Source: Gemmatimonadota bacterium (GTDB taxonomy: Bacteria > Gemmatimonadota > Gemmatimonadetes > Gemmatimonadales > GWC2-71-9). Taken from it: a DNA stretch of 64,000 bases. Shown one piece after another: positions 61,002 to 64,000 of this stretch. The stretch is taken from the NCBI GenBank assembly GCA_003222195.1, contig QHVB01000027.1, forward strand, positions 62,001-126,000. Direction: 5' to 3'. How positions within the stretch are numbered: the stretch's first letter is position 1; the number at the start of each line of letters is the position of its first letter. The position numbers were made by a program, and so were the translations under genes. The notes under the pieces were generated by a model. It searched no databases. It was not told the origin of the DNA and saw nothing but the letters and a program-made list of their open reading frames with translations.

Positions 61002-61032
61002 GACGGGGCCCGCAGAGCGGGCCCCGTCTTTT
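61002..61032. terminator. Terminator shared by the selenoperoxiredoxin and tlpA genes
   Basis: Perfect 12-bp stem (GACGGGGCCCGC and its complement) with loop AGA and four T residues on the plus strand. It lies in the gap between the convergent genes; the last bases touch the TAA of tlpA. Confidence 0.9.
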
Positions 61033-61540
61033 AGCGGAGCGCGCGCCTCAAGGCTGCTTCGATATCCTGGTCCTCACCGACACCAGTGTAAACAACCTTT
61101 CCTTTCGAATCCAAGACTGCGATGTACGACGTCGAGGGGGCCTGGAACGCCCTCACCGCGGCACCATTGCCGTCCCACAGGAAGGTGAAGGGCATCGGAT
61201 CGCGTTCCAGGTGACGGCGCACGCTGTTTCTGCTCTGATTCACGGCGACCGCGACCACGAGAAACTCCGCTTGATTCCCATACTTTTTCTGCGCGGCTTC
61301 CATCCGCGGCAACAGCGCGGCGCAAATCGGGCACCACGTCGCCCAAAACTCGATGATGACCGGCTTCTTGCCGATCCATTGCGACAGCGCGACCGAATCG
61401 CCGTTGAGATTTTCGAGGGTCACAGCCGGCGGCGTCTCGCCAACCGGAATGCCGATAATGTCCTGAGCGTGCAGCGACACGGGTGCGAAGAGCAACGCCG
61501 CCACGAACGACGCACGACGGACGACGCACGTCTTTACCAT
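61031..61540 (-). CDS. TlpA-like thioredoxin-fold protein
   Basis: 169 residues with a Sec signal peptide (SFVAALLFAPVSLHAQ). The active site is WATWCPICAALLPRM (C-P-I-C), with cis-Pro in APSTSYIAVLD. Such periplasmic thioredoxins (TlpA/ResA) reduce cytochrome c cysteines or peroxiredoxins. The gene overlaps ccdA by 7 bp, so it is translated with it. It faces the selenoperoxiredoxin gene, whose product has no resolving Cys and needs such a donor (inference). Confidence 0.92.
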   Translation of the reverse strand: MVKTCVVRRASFVAALLFAPVSLHAQDIIGIPVGETPPAVTLENLNGDSVALSQWIGKKPVIIEFWATWCPICAALLPRMEAAQKKYGNQAEFLVVAVAVNQSRNSVRRHLERDPMPFTFLWDGNGAAVRAFQAPSTSYIAVLDSKGKVVYTGVGEDQDIEAALRRALR

Positions 61541-62229
61541 ACCTGCCCCGCTTTGACGAAATAGTATTCGGCCATGAGCAGTAGAACCACGCCGGCGACC
61601 TTTTTGATCCACGACATCCAGGCGCCGGCGCGCGGCAGCGCCGCGAGCGCCCCCGAGAACACGCCGACCACGACGAGCAGCGCCGACATGCCCAGCGAAA
61701 ACACGAACAGGTACAGGAATCCAAGCACCGCGCTGCGCGTCGTCGCGACCCAGGTGAGGACGGCGGCGAATGCCGGCGCCCCACAGGGCGCGGCGACGAG
61801 TCCCGACGTCGCGCCCAGCAGAAACACGGCCGGATAGGAGCCGCCGCCGAGGCTCCCCGCCCAGGCGGAAAGCCGCGCGGGCAGTCGCACGGGAATGACC
61901 TCGAGCAACGCCAGGGCGAAGACGAGGAGCAGGTTGCCGATGATGAGCCGGGCCCAGAAGCTCGCGCCGATCGTGCCGAAGAGCGATCCCGACATCCCAG
62001 CGATCATGCCGAGGAGCGCATAGAACAGCGCGAGACCGCTGACGTAGGTGAGCGTCAGCCCGACGGTGCGCCGCCGAGTCCGGCCTTCGACATTGACGCC
62101 GGCGAGTGTCCCCGCGGTGATCGGAATCATCGGATAGATGCAGGGATTCAGGCTCGTCACGATTCCCGCGACGAAAAGCAGTCCCATCGCCAGCAATGGT
62201 TGATGTTGCAACGCCTCAGAGATTCCCAC
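61534..62229 (-). CDS. ccdA: Cytochrome c biogenesis protein CcdA/DsbD-like transmembrane reductase
   Basis: 231 residues from GTG 62229. Six transmembrane helices. Conserved redox cysteines in TSLNPCIYPMIP and AAPCGAPAFA. CcdA moves electrons from cytoplasmic thioredoxin across the membrane to periplasmic partners such as TlpA. A TATTAT lies 6 nt before the GTG on the minus strand. A longer upstream open frame exists but has no membrane or cysteine features and runs through the divergent gene. Confidence 0.93.
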   Translation of the reverse strand: MGISEALQHQPLLAMGLLFVAGIVTSLNPCIYPMIPITAGTLAGVNVEGRTRRRTVGLTLTYVSGLALFYALLGMIAGMSGSLFGTIGASFWARLIIGNLLLVFALALLEVIPVRLPARLSAWAGSLGGGSYPAVFLLGATSGLVAAPCGAPAFAAVLTWVATTRSAVLGFLYLFVFSLGMSALLVVVGVFSGALAALPRAGAWMSWIKKVAGVVLLLMAEYYFVKAGQVW

Positions 62230-62235
62230 GGCGAG

Positions 62236-62293
62236 ATAATAACGCTTTCCGTACAACACGAGCCATCGGGCCAGAGGATTACCGCGTATCTTG
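62236..62293. promoter_or_regulatory. Divergent putative -10 elements between ccdA and the phosphatase-like gene
   Basis: On minus, TATTAT (62236-62241) lies 6 nt before the ccdA GTG at 62229. On plus, TATCTTG (62287-62293) lies 26 nt before the ATG at 62320. The rest of this 90-bp gap is unremarkable. Confidence 0.4.
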
Positions 62294-62319
62294 TAAACGG
62301 CAAACTCAAAGGACTTCGT

Positions 62320-62949
62320 ATGACAACCTGTCGAGCAATCATCACCGCAATGGTCTCGGCCGCTCTTGTGGTCGTGCCGCGCGCCGGTGTGGCGCAGCAG
62401 TTCACGCGGCGAGGACCCATCGCCGCGGTGCCCGCACCGGTCATTCTCGATACGACCGGATTGTTCTTGGATCGCGCCGCCCGCGTGGGCGAAGACATTT
62501 TCGTCACCGGGCAGCCCACCGAGCGCGCGCTCCGCGAGTTGAAGACGCAAGGGGTAACGACGGTCGTGAACTTGCGGACACCGGAAGAAATGACGCGGAA
62601 CGTCAAGTTCGACGAGCCGGCGCTCGTTGCGTCGCTCGGAATGCAGTATGTGTATCTGCCCGTGCGGGGGAACGACCAGTATCCGTACTCTCCCGCAACC
62701 CTGACGAAGTTCGCCGACGCCGTAAGCAACGCGAAGGGGAAGGTGTTGCTCCACTGCACGGTCGCGTGGCGGGCGAGTCACCTGTGGGCCGCATACCTGA
62801 TCAACCGTGGGATCCCGGTCGACTCGGCCCTCGCGAACGCGCGGGCGATCAACCTCATGGACGACCACCGCATGGGCTCGAACGGGCGCCAACCGATCGA
62901 GGACTTTCTCGACAGGACGCTGCCCACGCTGGGCCACCCGCCGCACTAG
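62320..62949 (+). CDS. Exported protein-tyrosine-phosphatase-like protein (DUF442/BLH type)
   Basis: 209 residues with signal peptide (CRAIITAMVSAALVVVPRAGVAQ). GQPTERALRELKTQGVTTVVNLR and LLHCTVAWRASHLW are typical of the DUF442/dual-specificity group. The catalytic loop is HCx4R (C-T-V-A-W-R), one residue shorter than the classical HCx5R of tyrosine phosphatases, as in beta-lactamase-hydrolase-like proteins. The role is unknown; it may work on small phosphate esters in the periplasm. Confidence 0.85.
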   Translation: MTTCRAIITAMVSAALVVVPRAGVAQQFTRRGPIAAVPAPVILDTTGLFLDRAARVGEDIFVTGQPTERALRELKTQGVTTVVNLRTPEEMTRNVKFDEPALVASLGMQYVYLPVRGNDQYPYSPATLTKFADAVSNAKGKVLLHCTVAWRASHLWAAYLINRGIPVDSALANARAINLMDDHRMGSNGRQPIEDFLDRTLPTLGHPPH

Positions 62950-62955
62950 GGCGGC

Positions 62956-63618
62956 GTGAGTCGCACCGCCCTCGTTGCAGGCGCGACTGGCCTGGTCGGC
63001 AGTCACGTTCTCGAGCTTCTCCTCGCCGATCCGCAGTGGTCCCACGTTGTCACCGTGGGCCGTCGGAAGACGTCGAATCACAACGCCAAGCTCGAGCAGC
63101 GCGTGCTGAACCTGAGTGAGCTCGACAGCGTGACCGACCTCCCGCACGTCGACGACGTTTTCTGTTGCCTCGGCACCACGATCAAGCAGGCAGGCTCACA
63201 GCCGGCGTTCCGGCTCGTCGATCACGAATTCGTGGTCGGACTCGCCAGGGCTGGACTGCGCGCCGGCGCCACACAGTTTCTGCTGGTGAGCGCCATCGGC
63301 GCCGACCCGGAGTCGCGGGTGTTCTATAGCCGCGTCAAAGGAGAGACGGAAGCCGCGATTCGGAAACTTTCCTACCGCGGCATCCAGATCTTCCGCCCCT
63401 CCCTCCTCCTCGGCGACCGTTCCGAGTTTCGCCTTGGCGAGCGGATCGCGATGCTGGGCGCTCCCATGCTCCCCCTCCTGCTGGTCGGGAGGTTGCGGCG
63501 CTATCGACCGATTCAGGCGGCCACCGTGGCACGCGCGATGATCAGCATCGCGCACGACGCCCCGCGCGGGCCGAATGTCTTCGAGTACGACGCCATGCGC
63601 GCCAGCCAAGTCGCGTGA
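62956..63618 (+). CDS. NAD(P)-binding oxidoreductase (HTATIP2/atypical SDR-like)
   Basis: 220 residues from GTG 62956. Rossmann motif ALVAGATGLVGSHVLELLL (GxTGxxG), then VFCCLGTTIKQAGS and FLLVSAIGADPESRVFYSRVKGETE with Tyr and Lys of an atypical SDR. It resembles HTATIP2/TIP30-type NAD(P)-binding proteins. Substrate unknown. It overlaps the deaminase gene by 4 bp. Confidence 0.86.
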   Translation: MSRTALVAGATGLVGSHVLELLLADPQWSHVVTVGRRKTSNHNAKLEQRVLNLSELDSVTDLPHVDDVFCCLGTTIKQAGSQPAFRLVDHEFVVGLARAGLRAGATQFLLVSAIGADPESRVFYSRVKGETEAAIRKLSYRGIQIFRPSLLLGDRSEFRLGERIAMLGAPMLPLLLVGRLRRYRPIQAATVARAMISIAHDAPRGPNVFEYDAMRASQVA

Positions 63619-64000
63619 CAGACCCCTTTCTCGCCGCCGCCATCGCCGAGGCAGAGCAAGGCCTGCGCGAAGGCGGCATTCCGATCGGCGCCGTGATCGT
63701 CGCCCAGGGCAAGATCATCGGGCGCGGGCACAATCGACGCGTGCAGAAAGGCAGCGCGGTACTACATGGAGAGATGGACGCTCTGGAGAACGCCGGCCGG
63801 CAACCGGCTTCGGTGTATCGCGGCGCGACGCTGTACACCACGCTGTCGCCCTGCGCGATGTGCAGCGGGGCGATCCTGCTCTATGGAATCCCGCGCGTGA
63901 TCATCGGCGAGAACAATACGTTTGAAGGCGAGGAGGCGCTGCTCAAGAGCCGCGGCGTGTCAGTCGAGGTGCGTCAAGATGCGCGGTGCATTGCGATGAT
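63615..64000 (+). CDS. Cytidine/cytosine-type nucleoside deaminase (partial, runs off the right edge)
   Basis: GTG 63615 overlaps the previous stop (GTGA). About 128 residues are visible. Zinc motifs VLHGEMDAL (H-x-E) and SPCAMCSGAIL (PCxxC) are intact, with GGIPIGAVIV and RGHNRRVQKGS ahead. The HGEMDAL form resembles yeast-type cytosine deaminase and CodA-unrelated small deaminases (Fcy1-like), so cytosine to uracil is a reasonable guess. The end of the gene lies beyond 64000. Confidence 0.88.
   Translation, partial: MTDPFLAAAIAEAEQGLREGGIPIGAVIVAQGKIIGRGHNRRVQKGSAVLHGEMDALENAGRQPASVYRGATLYTTLSPCAMCSGAILLYGIPRVIIGENNTFEGEEALLKSRGVSVEVRQDARCIAM

Noticed and set aside
62230-63147. Long N-terminal extension of ccdA in its open frame
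   Set aside because: The extension is antisense to the phosphatase-like and NAD(P)-binding genes, lacks membrane or domain features, and GTG 62229 gives a normal CcdA with a promoter-like element just upstream.

Overview
The window is 64 kb of dense, GC-rich (about two thirds G+C) bacterial chromosome with some 64 protein genes, almost no intergenic space and no rRNA, tRNA, insertion sequence or CRISPR array that I could see. The gene set points to a diderm of the Gemmatimonadota or a close relative in the FCB neighbourhood: a short primary sigma factor without region 1.1, an Omp85/TamB pair, many GTG and TTG starts, Tat- and Sec-exported hydrolases, a FlgD-Ig-like secreted domain and an AAA+/VWA pair. 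This assignment is inference from gene content, not a phylogeny.

Layout. 1-5.8 kb (minus): one run of overlapping genes from a P1-family peptidase and an NlpC/P60 endopeptidase through a HAD phosphatase, a CYTH protein, two small unknowns and acpS to a cytochrome c-FTR1 iron permease that leaves the window. 5.8-15.5 kb: a response regulator (plus), then on minus an Omp85 (TamA-like) gene, tamB, a diacylglycerol-kinase-like gene, an NtrC-type regulator and a small zinc-ribbon gene. 15.5-23 kb: a peptide-type substrate-binding protein with one permease, a PBP4-like peptidase, a flavin oxidoreductase, a lipoprotein, cobalamin adenosyltransferase and aroB. 23-24.3 kb: the primary sigma factor with a long regulatory leader and a clear terminator. 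24.3-31.8 kb: glcDEF plus four further genes, every junction a 4-bp overlap. 31.8-41 kb: a lipoprotein, a Tat-exported GH38 alpha-mannosidase-like enzyme, PEP carboxylase, an AAA+ ATPase, an SPFH protein and a cytidylate-kinase-like protein. 41-46.8 kb: MFS exporter, HAD, VWA protein, and a beta-lactamase-like/PII/AmtB operon. 46.8-53.6 kb: a multifunctional 2-oxoglutarate decarboxylase (Kgd type), YggT, DUF2231, and an ECF sigma/anti-sigma operon. 53.6-64 kb: a homocysteine methyltransferase/MTHFR fusion, a DNA glycosylase, a GNAT, an M28 peptidase, a methyltransferase, two DinB-like proteins, a peroxiredoxin with an in-frame UGA, TlpA, CcdA, a phosphatase-like protein, an NAD(P)-binding protein and a partial deaminase.

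The outstanding observation is the peroxiredoxin gene at 60413-60982. An in-frame TGA sits exactly where the peroxidatic cysteine belongs (T-x-x-U), the frame continues to a full-length peroxiredoxin, and a 7-bp stem-loop of the right size and distance for a bacterial SECIS lies 14 nt downstream. Conventional gene calling splits this into two fragments. It faces tlpA and ccdA across a shared terminator, which would supply reductant in the periplasm.

A second pattern is architectural. Many transcription-unit-leading genes have a TAnnTT or TANNNT hexamer only 5-9 nt before the start codon, which suggests leaderless or near-leaderless mRNAs, while operon-internal genes start inside the previous stop codon (ATGA, GTGA and, for acpS and ppc, apparently CTGA).
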